Of a stretch of DNA of 64,000 nt, positions 37,283 to 49,508 are shown one piece after another. The stretch covers positions 87,644,998 to 87,708,997 of the forward strand of contig OZ007567.1 of the NCBI GenBank assembly GCA_963931925.1, read 5' to 3'. The DNA is from Onchidella celtica. Taxonomy: Eukaryota; Mollusca; Gastropoda; Systellommatophora; Onchidiidae. The notes below the pieces were generated by a model. It made no database searches, was not told where the DNA came from, and was given only the letters and a program-made list of their open reading frames with translations. A program made the translations under genes and the position numbers. Numbering within the stretch: position 1 is the stretch's first letter; each line of letters opens with the position of its first letter.

Positions 37283-38501
37283 TGATGAGAATGCATAGCA
37301 AATAACAACAATTCTTCCATAAGGATTACTGACCTAAAAATGAAGTTTATTTTATTGATTGTGTATTATAGTTGCGTGGACACAAGGAGAAAACGGAGTC
37401 CTTCTTTGCATATCCATGTACAATGTATGAGAGAGTGACAAAATTAACTCAATCAGCACAGTTAAAAACCTATTGCAACTGTGCAACTAAGTAAAACATA
37501 AATACATTAGCCTAAAGCAGTTTCGACAAAAGTAAACTGGAAGAGAAATTCAGTCGCTCCAATAATGATTTTCATGAAATGTTTCTGTGATAAGCACTTT
37601 ATCTCAGTGCAAAATACTTTGTGTTCAATTGATATTTCTATACCATCTTTTCGGGACGCTTTACTTTCTTTTTCCGATCTAATGGCCCTCTGATCTTGAA
37701 CTTTTTACCTTAGCTACACTTCACAAAACTCCGATGTCAACAATTATTATTTGTAATTTTAATTTCAAACCAAATGATTATACTATTTGAATCTTTCCGT
37801 GAAAGAAAATTTGCACTTTTTAACACTAAAATCACTTACTCACAGTCTCTGATAAGTTTAGATAATGCAAAGGAAAGGACACAGTGATGAAGATTGAAAT
37901 GTATTTAACATTACAAGGCACTATAATGAGCTTTCAGAAGAGTGTGAATACAGTCTTCTGACATGTCAAATTTCAGTTGCAATTTCATGAACCTCATAAC
38001 AAAATATTCTCCAGAACTAATCGCAACAACTTGCTTAAGTTAAACTAACATGAAACAACCCCCTGACATGAACAGACAACTATGTACTAAACATAAAGTC
38101 AAAGTTTCGAACTGTACATGATAACTTGAGAGAAAATCATGAAAAAAACTGACTCTGTATCTTTGTACATACTTTATGGTTGAGTATCAGGGTCAGCACA
38201 GAACTCATCACTATACAAAAGACAAATCTGAGAAAAATACTCAATACTGGCAATATAACTTTTGCAATAAGCAAGAAAGCTAACAAATATGTCCTCAACT
38301 TGCCTCCTTTAAAGATCAATTAAAAATCTAAGTAACAAATTCACAGTACAAAATGATAACAGACATGAAGATAAAATTGACTCACTTTGCAAGCAGAATT
38401 CATCAACATGCTAAAATAAGTATGAAAATATTAACACCTCTTTTATTCTTAGGATTAAGTAAGGGAGACACTGTGGACTCACCATCTCCATTTAGGGATA
38501 A

Positions 38502-39213
38502 TCTATACTAATAAAAGTGAAACCTTACGACAATTGCAGCGCGCCTTTCGCTACTCCTCTGTTAATGCTGAGTTGGTGGCCTTCAGATTTTATACAGCGC
38601 TTAGTATAGACTGTCGTCGTGTCGCCGGCACAGAAAATACAAAAATAATTAATAACTCCCAGAACGTTTGTATTAGTTGCTAGGTTGCGACACACTGGCT
38701 TTCGATCTATTTTTTCGGCAAATTAATGTAATTGAGATTGGTTCCGGTATCTGTATCACACTCACAAAAACAACTTCTGGTTAGGACTGGTTTGAATGAT
38801 GAGACTGAGGATTAGACTATCAAGTATGAAACTTTGTGAGTGTTCTCAACTTGCCTAGACTAGGAAAAAGAAAGGGTCTGGAATTGGGAGATTGACGCTG
38901 CAGGGCCAAAAGCACAGGTTTGTGTTTTCAATATGCCTAGGAAAATATTATATTTCTTTTCCATTAACACAATATGACGTTATCACTTCCTGCGATGTGC
39001 AAACAAACTAACCCGTGCGCAAATCATAGCCATTTGTCGGATGCTGGCGGGACGCGCAGGACGTCAACGCGCAAAGGGAGAGCAGTAAAACGTATCTAAA
39101 AAAAAAAAAAAGGTAAAGGAACAGGCAAAATGTCGCAGGTCCATAATAATCACCCAGACAGAACTGAAACTAATAAATCGATTTATCCCGGGCAGGGCCG
39201 GGAACTCAGCTAG
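38502..39213 (+). mobile_element. Helitron, non-autonomous, family 1, copy B
   Basis: A|TCTATACTAATAAAAG at 38502, 3' hairpin TCCCGG-GCAGGG-CCGGGA at 39186-39203, then ACTCAG and CTAG (39210-39213), then T. It is 712 bp and closely similar to the minus-strand copy at 7085-7796 throughout. No protein is encoded. Confidence 0.88.
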
Positions 39214-40742
39214 TTTCTAATAAATTTCACACTGAAAATGTGTCCCTGGCACAAACTGACAAAACCAAAAGTAAAACTGTAACATTCAAATAATAAAATT
39301 ATTTTGATATCAAAGTTATCCCAAAAACTGCCCAGACTTCCTTCTTATGTAGGACTATCTTCACATTAATGTGTTACATGATTTGCTATTAGATAAGTCT
39401 AAAAGTCTTCAGGAATGCAAGGAACAAATCTTTGCTCCATTGCCAGAGTGATGGAAATCAACATTTCTCTAGCCATATCCATCCATGTGTCAGTGGCACA
39501 ATCTAGATCTATTACAAAACTGATTATAACATACACTGTCACAAATATTTCCAAGAAATCCCGTGTACATATTAGTAACTGCAATTCTCAGAGTATATTT
39601 GCCACCAAAAGTACCGTATGTGGAATTGGTTCTGTTAATCAGCTTGGAGGTAAATGTGTTTTAGTCTTTGACATGGCCGAGACAATGAGAGTCAATAAAA
39701 GCTAACCATGAAATGGGTCAACATTTGTCTATACATAAATAAATTTACATAAAAAATTCAAATGATAAATCTGTTACTGGCTATTACTGTTGTTAACTTG
39801 ACTGTTTCAAGATATGTCAACATATTATATTAAGGGCTGTAACTTGGATGGAAGATTACTGGTCCTTACTTGACCAGCCATAGTTTTGATTAGTTTCCGT
39901 GCATGCATCTGTTGGTTGTTACGATATGTACACTTCCACAGCCAGAAAAGAGTCAACTGCCTGCTTTTGCACACAGCATTTGTGTTTGTCTCTTGACAAG
40001 GCTATTTACATACTACACTCCCAATGAACCTGTTAAAAAACAAAATATCTATTAATGTACTACTTTCAGAAGGCATAAGAACAGTATAATAGTCTTTCAC
40101 ATGAAATGAAGTAGAGAACTAGCTTTTCAAAATTTCCCCTTCCTTTCAGCATCCCATTTTCTTCCCATGTTATTCAAATTTTGAATAAACGTCTTAAAAA
40201 ATATAATTATTATTATCATTGTACATGTAATTGCAGAAAAAGTTGACCCTACAAATCATGGCAGTACTAGAAACAAGGTCACTATTTGGCTGTTATTCAA
40301 TAAAATAGTTAGCATAATTTGGCCAGACTGAAGCAAAGCATAACCCTGTTCTGGCAGTCATTATGGCCATGCCATAAGAAAGCACAATGGCATATTTCCT
40401 AGTTTGAATCTTCATGCATAAGTTTCTAGTATGAGGCTTACATACATGAATTTTCACATGGAGACAGCATGATTTATTTAATGCCCAGTTTTAATTTCTG
40501 ACTGATTGAAGAAAAAAACATTCTGTTACTGAGCTTTGAAAAGAGAAACTTACTCAACCCACCCAGCTAAATGACACCTAGTTCCTAGATGCCAACACCA
40601 GCTGTGGCAATACATTATGCTTTTTTATGGTATGGCTGAAAAAATTAACTTTTTGAAGGTGCCGGATGGACAAAGAATATGGCACATACTGTCACAAAAT
40701 ACTGTTATCTTGGGATTATCCATGGGCCCCCCAAATTATGTA

Positions 40743-41434
40743 GGGAGTGGCTACATTTACGGCAGTCGTAAATTTAATTTGTGACCTTAGTCTTACGGCA
40801 CCCACAAACTGATGACGTAGACAACAATCAGCTGATGCTTTGCGCGAATTACATTACCATTGATTAGACTCATAGAGTAGACAGTTACAGAGAGTCAAGA
40901 ATATCTACACAAACACACATAATGTTCAGGAATATAGCGCTCTATGTTCGTCACAATAATAGCATGAATGGAAACACCTGCTCACAGACAATAATTGATG
41001 TTGCTCTGCGAATACTAGCAACAGTCACGCATTCTCCAGTAATTCTGATTTGACACTCATGTTATGATGTGCTGTGCACTCAAAGTAAAATACCACTAAT
41101 TTTTATTCTGCTATAAGGACTGAGGCCAATATACTACTTTATAGATCTACTGGTAATATAGTTCATGTTAATAGCCTCTTCCTACTAATTTCTAGCTGCT
41201 GTAGCCACGACTACTATTGATACAGTACAGCGATCACCAGTGCTAGACATAGTCTGCTGGCCTATAGCTGCACTCGAGAGCCATAACTATAATGATGTTT
41301 ACGGCAGTCTGCTGATTGTGGTCTACGTCATCAGTATGCGGGTGCCGTAAAAATAAGGGAAAAATAAAAGTTACGGCTGCCGTAAGAATAAGGGAAAAAT
41401 AAAAGTTACGGCTGCCGTAAATGTAGCCACTCCG
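40743..41434. mobile_element. Mutator-like MITE with 9-bp target duplication
   Basis: Inverted ends sharing GGCTACATTTACGGCAG, starting 40743 and ending 41434, with matching internal segments (ACTGATGACGTAGAC and its complement) that extend the inverted repeat. Direct flanks AATTATGTA at 40734-40742 and 41435-41443 are identical. A 9-bp duplication with long inverted ends is the Mutator (MULE) pattern. Near the right end a unit of about 36 bp (GTAAGAATAAGGGAAAAATA type) is repeated. No transposase ORF. Confidence 0.8.
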
Positions 41435-42277
41435 AATTATGTATCACAAGAAATGTGCACATGAATTAGATAAATGACATTTTCATACTGTCACATTTTA
41501 AAATATTACAAAAATTTGTATTAGGCATGCTAGCGTTGAGTATTCATTTATTTACTTCCTTTCAGTTAACAAATGGCAAACGCCAGTAAGGAGGTATATC
41601 ATTTAAATATAAGAGGTGCATGCTCATTTGCTGTTCCAAAACATCTGTGAAAGATAAAAGAAATAAGAAATTTGAGTATCTTTTTCAACATGTTTTGAAA
41701 TGAAACAATTAATTACATGGTAAATCCATGTCCGTGTGAACACTTTACTCTCAACCCTGTAAGCAGGACTTAAAACCAAAGGGATATTGAGGTCCTTACA
41801 ATAAAGTGAAGAGAGAAACCCCATTTTGTGGTAGAAGTTAAAAACTTATTTGCAACTGCAGTGCCTTGGTCACAAAATCTATCATTAAATTTTTCTCTCA
41901 GAATTACTGAAATTTTGTCCGTTTCGACAATTAAATGGAGGAATCCAGAAGATTTCTTCTACACTGTCCCATGTATTTGGAGCTCACTTTTCATGAAAAT
42001 TACAGAAAAACAGACAAACGTTATTTGTCTCTCAGCGTTCCTAATTTACTTTTCTTTCTTTGGGAGTGACAAACCAAGTTTCAAGGCAAAAAAAAAAAAT
42101 CCATTTTTTGGTGGCAAGTATGGCCAGTACTGAGTTAATGGACATAGCCCATGTCTTACAAACACACTCAGTCTTGAGATAGAAGTATGCATCAGTTAAA
42201 AAGATGCATCTGAAGTAAGCAGCTGAATATGCAACTAATGATTTTGTAACTGAAACTGATTTTTGGTTTTAAGAATA

Positions 42278-42922
42278 CAGTGGAAGCCGGTTAAACCAAA
42301 ATTTTAGGGACCGGACATATTACTCTGGTTTAAACATATTTTGGTTTATCCAAAGAGGGTATGGTGGAAGTTGTCAGAACAGAGGAACAAACTCTGTAAG
42401 GTCAAATTTCACTGATAAAATAATAAGTTACTTCTGGGCGCGTGGCAATGTAACTAACCACGGGGATCATCTGAAACTATACGGTGCCGTAACATCACGC
42501 CGCATCAAACGGTGCACATCACGATGCTTCGATGACGTGTTTCCCGCCTCACCTCGTCAGCACACCACTCGCTACACATGCATAATTTAATAATTTAGAT
42601 TCCACAGACAGTGCGCACTCGCTTCACTGACGCAATTCCCCCGTTCCCCACCCCTCTCCGGCTTTGACACCTGCTAGTGGCCTCAAGCCTGACGATGAGA
42701 GAACGGCATGTTGGTACTAGGTGTGCTTGATTAAGAATAGGTCACTGGCTTCCATTAAAATCAAGGTCATTGTTTTCTGTTCAGCTGTATTCCCACAGAT
42801 GTTGACTTTGGTTTATCACTAGTCCATTAAAGAGTAAAAAAGAAAAAAAACGGGGATTAATTTTTCTTTTGATTCAGCCATGTTTTCGGTTTAGCCGTTT
42901 TTGGTTTAAGTGTTTTCCATTG
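42278..42922. mobile_element. Tigger/pogo-like MITE (TA target)
   Basis: Left end TA|CAGTGGAAGCCGGTTAAACC, right end complementary to CAATGGAAAACACTTAAACC before TA at 42923-42924. CAGTGGAA-type ends with TA duplication match pogo/Tigger elements of the Tc1/mariner superfamily. It is 645 bp, with a GC-rich centre and no transposase. Confidence 0.75.
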
Positions 42923-44188
42923 TATCTAGTTCAAGCTCATTGACCAAAAAGGTTAGGATCCTGTTCAGAATGTAACATTCATAATTTTTTGCTCTCAGAG
43001 TCATGAGTGCTCATTACACAATACAAAATCACTGCCACTGTGTGTTTTGAATTGAGGAGACATCATTATGTCATGGGATAAAATGTGGTCAAGTTAAGGT
43101 AAAAATAGGAAGACGAATGAAAAGAACAGAAATATGTTGCAGCAATAATAACAGGAATCTTTACTGAGATTATTTCTTTTTTCCACTGATATTACATCCC
43201 TGATTAATAAATGCACCATACTAGAACCTATTCCTGGTCAAATTAAAAACAGAAGATCTCTAACAACAAACAAGAATTTAAGAGACATCAGTTTCATACG
43301 TCATCCTTAAAAAAAAGAAAAAAAAAGAAGTCTTTTAACCTTATTTTCACACTCAATTCAGCTCAGTGAAACTGAGTGAATAGAAGACGCAAGTTTCCTG
43401 AAAATCCACACTGCCAAATGAATATATGTGTTCGTTATATGATAAAAACAATTCCGCAATACCAATCATACAAATCCAACTGAAATTAGTGAAAAGCTTA
43501 AAAACTGCAATATTTCATTTTTTTCCAGGGCATATTACAAAATGATCTAAGTTATTTGAAGTGACTTACAGAAAATCATTTTTTGGGAAAGAGAATTTAC
43601 AAGTAATAAAATAAATATCCTGATTCCACTGGCTGCAAAACAATTAGGACTGAATTGTACATTATCTTTCATATAAATGATAAAATAAAAGAACTGATGC
43701 TCTCTAAAGACATTTTATATCCTAACACAGAAACTGGCCAAGCTAATACTCTAGTCATGATGTCATACATGACAGTGTTAGTATTTAATCATTCCATCCT
43801 CAATTAAAGTTATGTTAAAGGCCTGAGGTGACAAATGGGTTACATGTGTCTTCTCAGAATAGCCTTCTCTCACTGTCAAATGTTCTAAATGTGATTGATA
43901 CAGACACAGTAAATGCAACATTAGACATGACATGGATATGCAACATTTTTTTAGAGTATATCACAACAAGGCACTGCCCATTTTTGTCACCACCAAACAC
44001 AATTAAAACGGTCAAATTTTCAAGATTAATCCATTTTGAAGTTAAACTTTACAGCTTGGTTCTGGGGGATTGGGGGTGGGCAATAAGACAATGAATGAAA
44101 AGCTTTGTTTCTTTCATTGTGGTATAAATCAGGGGAGACTGACAAAGTTATGCATAAAAAATAATGGCTGGCATCAAGTTCAAATATA

Positions 44189-46637
44189 TCACACTGAAGA
44201 TGTTGAGGGTCGAATCAAACCTGTTGTTTCCCTTGCTGTATGCCGGACCGGGGCTTTACACAATGGACATGTATTTCTTTGCTCTAACCACTGAAGTAAG
44301 CATCTGCGGGGAAAGAACGGTAACAAGTTAAGACTATGTAACACCTATATCACAGACACTGAACTGGGCAAAGCCAAAACTCTTTTCAGATACCATAACT
44401 CGCATTATATGTCTTACTCTTGTGCCAAAGTCATATTATTTATAGCAGAGTGCTTCATAAATGCCACAAGTCAAAGGAACACACATTGCACAAAAGCTTT
44501 TTTGGCTCCCTACCCTCTGCTTGCTTTGCTCTGTAAATGCTTTTTGGATATTAATACTACTCAAATTTTTCATTACAAAAAAAATGCAGACAACTTGTTC
44601 TCTTTTACAGGAAGAATGTAACAAGCTCCACTAGGCTATAAATAATACTGTTGTATTTGACACGCTACGGTGAGAACACTTAAATGTACAACCATGCACA
44701 CCAACTTATCTTTCTAGTTTCTTTGGTCTCACATTAAGTTAATCCCCAACCAAAGTTTATCGCTTTTGAAATTCAGTGAGAAAGTATATCCTGCACTTAG
44801 GAATTTCTTACTTGGAATGGAAACCATGTCTGCATCCACAAACTGCTAACTTCTCTCCAGCTGTAAATTCTTCAAGGCACACAGGACAGGTCTGATATGG
44901 AAAAAAAAAAAAGACAAAACTTGAGGGAATCAGGGGGAAAAAAATACCATAATACAACAAGAAATATGGCAATGGAAGGTAGTGGCCTGATGTCATATTC
45001 ATAATGACAAGTGTCTTTATCACAAAACAAATAATATGAGTAAATTCTCAAGTAAAAGAACTCCACTCTGATAAATTTTACTCAAAAGGAAAAAGTGTAT
45101 GCTGTTTCACCTCTTAATTACAACACATTAAGATTTAGTGATTTTTACAAATTTCTAAGGAAACTGAGGTTATCCTGGCAATGTGCACATATGATGAATC
45201 GTTTTGTTCCTGGCAAAGTGTCTAACCTTTCAAAACATGTAATACATTTGCGCTGACAATACTATTAAATATAAAAAGCAGAGAAATCGTAGTAGACTTA
45301 CATCATTCTGCTGATTTCGGTCACAGCAGCTGAATTTCCTCTGAAATTAGAAATTGAATTTAAACAAGACATTGCAGTGTACTCAGTAAGTGAGCTTCCA
45401 TCTTGCAGTTCATGAAAAAAGTTATAACACTAAAAACAAAAACTGGTATGGAGCCTGAGGCTTTGAAAACATAATAAGCCACTTCACTGATAGTGTCAAT
45501 TTTAAGAATGATAGGGCACTATTTCAGGTCCAAAGAAATAAAAATGTTTATAATTTAAAAAAGAAGGATATTTGCGTTTCATGCAAGATTTACACCCACC
45601 TACTATATCCTTTGATGAAGCAAGTTACTTTATGTTCAAATATAAAACATACCATAATAACTGAAGGCCCCAGAAAATAAATATACACATACCATTTCCC
45701 GGTAAATGATGAACATTTCATGGCAAATGACCATCATCTTAAGATTAAGCTTCTACTTGTCAAGTTAAAATTTTATTAACATTCATAGGCCCCTCTTGAC
45801 ACAAAATAATGTGCTCCTTTGTTGTTTTAGTTACAGTATGAACCGGCAATAGTGGCAGGTTCCTACAGACATCTGATTAATCTGTGTGTTTCTTCTTCTT
45901 TTTTTCTTTTTGACATTGTAAATAACACAATAATACTAATAGACACTGTATTAGTTTACTCACTGTAATAAATCCTTGCTCCTCCCTTTGAGCATTTCTT
46001 TTCAACCTGTTATAAAATAAAAGGAGCATGAATATAACATTTAACAGTACTGCACGAGTGACCTTGAATATCATTAACATCTGAGTGATAATAACACAAA
46101 CAAAAATTAAACAAAAATTACATTGCACAATGCTTATCTTCCCTAATACTGGTAATGGCAACTTCACACCTGCTTATAAACAATTTTGACATCACTGTTA
46201 CCAACAAAAATATTTGGAACATACATTGCGCAATTTCGTAGCTTATCTGGCACTGGGCGATATATTTCTAGGCAGTGGTTGAGTAGGATCAGTGTAACCA
46301 ACAAAAGACAGTGTATTCCCCTGTCTTTATGCACAATTACAATGTGTAGAGTCCAGGTGGATTTACGCATGACACAGATCTAACCTCTTCAATTTACACT
46401 GTAATCACAAACACGATTTACTGATACCTTATATTATGTAAATAACAGCAGTTTACCAATACAACTGCATTCTGAGACTACACTCACCTCCACAAGTAGC
46501 AGCAGAAGCAGAAACTGAGCAGTAAAGTAAATGCACCAACACCAAGTAATGGCAAAGACACATTAAAAGGAACCTGTTCAACTTCCATTGAGTTCAGGGA
46601 TGTTTCACATTGTGGATCATCATCAAGCAAGACCCTG
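44189..46637 (-). CDS. RNF122/RNF24-type transmembrane RING-H2 E3 ubiquitin ligase, five exons
   Basis: Minus-strand exons in transcript order: about 46637-46488, 46006-45964, 45340-45302, 44891-44812, 44303-44189 (TGA). Phases join cleanly. The first supported Met is at 46588, giving 125 residues; the upstream part of the exon is open and the real start may be earlier. Residues about 8-34 form one membrane helix (SLPLLGVGAFTLLLSFCFCCYL) preceded by PFNVS, the same layout as PLNIY in RNF122/RNF24. A basic juxtamembrane segment (RLKRNAQREE) follows. The RING is C3H2C3: CPVC, CGCRHGFHSKC, then after ten residues CPLC, with WLE before it. Vertebrate relatives are small ER/Golgi ligases of 148-155 residues. 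The RING is split between two exons in an AA/A lysine codon. I cannot choose between the RNF122 and RNF24 names. Confidence 0.88.
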
Positions 46638-47227
46638 CTTGCAGATGAAAAATAAAATTTAAAGCATCCACCGATATAATATAGCCACAATCACTTGATT
46701 ACTGCAGTAACACCCACAGGTAAGATGGAACCAGTAACAACTGTCGTCTTAAACAGTGACAGAAATGCAAGAGCCCAGGCTCTTCACATTTTTGGAACAA
46801 ATCTTCAACAATATAAATGCTCCACATCTTATTTTTACCTAGCTTCTTTAAGCTTACAAATTCGGATCTATAACATGATCAAGAGCAACATAAAACTCAT
46901 TTCAACTTTCAAGGGAGTAATATCTAGAAACATGAAAAGATATTCCAATGGAGTAACATGCTTTGGGAGTGACATACCAAGGGAATGGCTATTCAAAATG
47001 TTAATTACTGTTCTCCAAAACTCTCAAAAGAAACAATAACAGAGAGTAAGTGACAAAAACATAAATAAATAACACTTAAACATCTAAGAACATCGGTAAG
47101 TATTGCAGAATTATTGCAGTTCATGTCCTCTGACCAAAAAAAAACAATTCTTGTTGTAGGATTGTTGGTGTCAGTTTATCTATCCTCTAAATGTTAACTT
47201 ATCTTTACCTATTTGGGATTTTATGAA
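46638..47227. other. Upstream flank of the RING gene
   Basis: Probably first intron or promoter of the minus-strand gene. A 114-codon plus-strand ORF (46695-47039) has no recognisable features. No upstream exon could be fixed. Confidence 0.35.
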
Positions 47228-47993
47228 TTAACCCTCACCCTGCGAGGGACGGCAATTGTCGGTATTGACTCGCAAGCGCTCACGCCGCATGGGCGGCAAA
47301 AGTCGGAAAGGTCAAGCTGACCGCGCCGTGCGCAAGTCGGATTTTCATGCGTCGGGTCACTGACCTTTTTGAGACGTAACCACCGTGTTATTGTTCACTG
47401 TATCTCTTCTAAATCAAACACATTGTGACATGGACATGTTAACCAGTGAATCACAAAGACTAAGCTTTCAAAGGCTCTCCCCACACTTTTAAAAGATGTA
47501 ACATCGACATGCGAACTGTTGCTCAACAAATTTGCAATATTATCTCATTTTCTCACAAGCTGGCCACCATCTGGAGTTGTCTGTATCTAAGAACCAATCA
47601 GAAACGAGCTCTGAAATAATCTTTGCCCCAAATGCCCACATTGGTTTATTAGTATGTGTCAATCAGGATGAAACCAATTGTGTAGGGCTTGGGAGGGCGT
47701 GGCTAGTTATCATGCTTCGTTCTCACGAAAACTACAGCTGTCAGTTTGGAATCATAAGTCAGATCATTGGTTAGAGACTGACAGACTAAAGTTTTGCTGG
47801 TTAATTCATTATCAAGCGCGATAAGGCATAGCAGCGAATGTTTTCATACCGACCAATAAAAACCGAACCACGTGGACAGCGTATGTGGTCATCGTCTAGC
47901 GACACCGGTCAGTGACCCCAGTTAAGATTCTCCGTGAGTAAGGTCACTGACCGGGCAGCGGGCTTTACGGGTAGCGCGCAGGGTGAGCGTTAA
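47228..47993. mobile_element. piggyBac-like MITE with TTAA ends
   Basis: TTAA at 47228-47231 then CCCTCACCCTGCG; right end CGCAGGGTGAGCG (47977-47989) then TTAA at 47990-47993. The ends are inverted complements with one mismatch. GGTCACTGACC motifs recur inside both ends. It is 766 bp and GC-rich at its ends. Its terminal CCCT..CCTGCG resembles the element at 5236-6366, so the two may share a transposase source. Confidence 0.8.
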
Positions 47994-48063
47994 TACTCAG
48001 CAACTATGGCCTAAAAAAGATTTGAAAATAAAATTCCACCTCCAAGAATACAGAGATTTTTGT

Positions 48064-48345
48064 TATCCTGCTCATGATTAGAACTGACAGTAACAAACTC
48101 AGCAATAATCCACTTTCAATTTTCTCTAATTTTTTCATGAGTGCAGCTGAAAGTTTATTGGTTGCCCCCTTTATTTTATAATGTGTATGCTTTATTTTAT
48201 AATATATCCTGCACATGATTAGAACTGACAGTAACAAACTCAGCAATAATTCACTTTCAATTTTCTCTAACTAGATCTATTTCATGAGTGCAGCTGGAAG
48301 TATACTGCATGGTCACCCTCTTTATTTTATAATGTATACTCTCCA
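48064..48345. repeat. Tandem duplication, 141-bp unit, two copies
   Basis: TATCCTGCTCATGATTAG... at 48064 recurs as TATCCTGCACATGATTAG... at 48205. Both units include GAACTGACAGTAACAAACTC and a CATGAGTGCAGCTG segment; small indels occur. Confidence 0.85.
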
Positions 48346-48847
48346 ACAAATAATTATAAAGTTTTGCGAGTTACACACTGGAAAGTATACAGTAGAAACT
48401 AAAGAGCATCATGGCTGCAGGATGAATCTTTCTTAGTCTTAGTTATCTGTGTTACTGTTATTAAAAAGAACTGGTGCCATCTTGAAATTTTATAGTGTCT
48501 AAAAAATTCAACCTTTGCCAATTCTATTAACATTAATAACATGATCAAAAGTATTGAGATGGAATGCAGCAGGAAACCTGTGTGTGGACAGAGAAACATT
48601 TTACATTGTGACTCCTGACATAGAATTTCACTCATGGCAATATTCCTGGCACCAACTTAATCGATCATTTAAGTAACACTAACAGATCCCAGTAATTACG
48701 TAACAGGCAATCCAGGATAGATCCTTTGTTGACAGCGGTAAAAAAAAAAAAGTTTTTTTAAAAAGTGTGTTTTCCCACTCTCCCCAGCACCGTGCAAGTC
48801 CATGGTCTTTCCTTCATAGATTCAAATTCTATTCACCTGTTCAAGAT

Positions 48848-48935
48848 GTGCAGTGTACAGCAGGCAGCTAGCAGTTCAGCATTTAGTGGCCTCCGACCTC
48901 CTAGCCTGATTCGAGTCCTGTCCAGAGATCGATTT
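48848..48935 (+). repeat. Possible tRNA-like SINE head
   Basis: Contains a good box B match (GATTCGAGTCC, about 48908-48918) about 33 bases after a weak box A-like stretch (TAGCAGTTCAG). No cloverleaf or functional tRNA is apparent, so a SINE remnant is the more likely reading. Confidence 0.3.
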
Positions 48936-49473
48936 TTTTTCCCCCTTCTGTTCTATTCTCTACACAGAGCTATCGCGCTCTTCCCTTTGTGTGCAAAGTT
49001 CCAAATCTTGATCCTCTGGGCAAAAATCAGAATGATTTGATCCTTAACATTGTCACCCTATAAAAAAAAGTAGAACTTACAATACGAAGCAACTGCTTGA
49101 ATGCTTGTGACTCCCCGAAAATAAATAAATACAAAGGTCAGAGGTCAATTCAAAAGCATTCAAAGATAGGACCATTTCCGTGCAATCTCTTCGGGACAAC
49201 CTCAATGTTATTAAAGTCGTAAATTTTTGCGACTTTCTTAGTCACATTTTGGACAAATGGCCTTGTTTACAGTGTTGCCAAGTGTAAGGCCGTTTCGGGT
49301 CATTTCCTCAATGGACCTACATTCAAGTAAGTGCTACGGGTCCTCCTTTTTGTTATCTGATTTTGTAACAACCAGAAAAAAATTTAATATGCTTGCATTG
49401 TTTAAAAATCTTTATTTATTTAAATCTATCGCTCTTTTCCCTCCCTTTGAAGTTTTTCTTAAAAACTCTATTC

Positions 49474-49508
49474 TGGATCTAGATCTAGATCTAGATCTAG
49501 ATCTAGAT
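49474..49508. repeat. Palindromic hexamer microsatellite (GATCTA)n
   Basis: About five units of GATCTA in a row. The repeat is its own reverse complement, so each strand can fold on itself. Confidence 0.9.

Larger units (their letters stand above)
34486..44188 (-). other. Non-coding region downstream of the RING gene, possibly including a long 3'UTR
   Basis: Nearly 10 kb with no supported exon on either strand. Apart from the elements listed separately (38502-39213, 40743-41434, 42278-42922) it is AT-rich. It contains a 22-base G-run at 35192-35213 and a 51-bp perfect repeat pair. How much of it is 3'UTR of the minus-strand gene cannot be told from sequence alone. Confidence 0.4.

Noticed and set aside
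40550-40590. Candidate last exon of the RING gene on the minus strand (CHLAGWVE)
   Set aside because: Lacks the final CPxC pair; the exon at 44189-44303 supplies WLE and CPLC with a better acceptor.
41589-41660. Minus-strand exon candidate with a strong acceptor and a phase-matched Cys (KCFGTANEH)
   Set aside because: No Trp-Leu-Glu and no CPxC, so it cannot complete the RING; the closer 44303 exon does.
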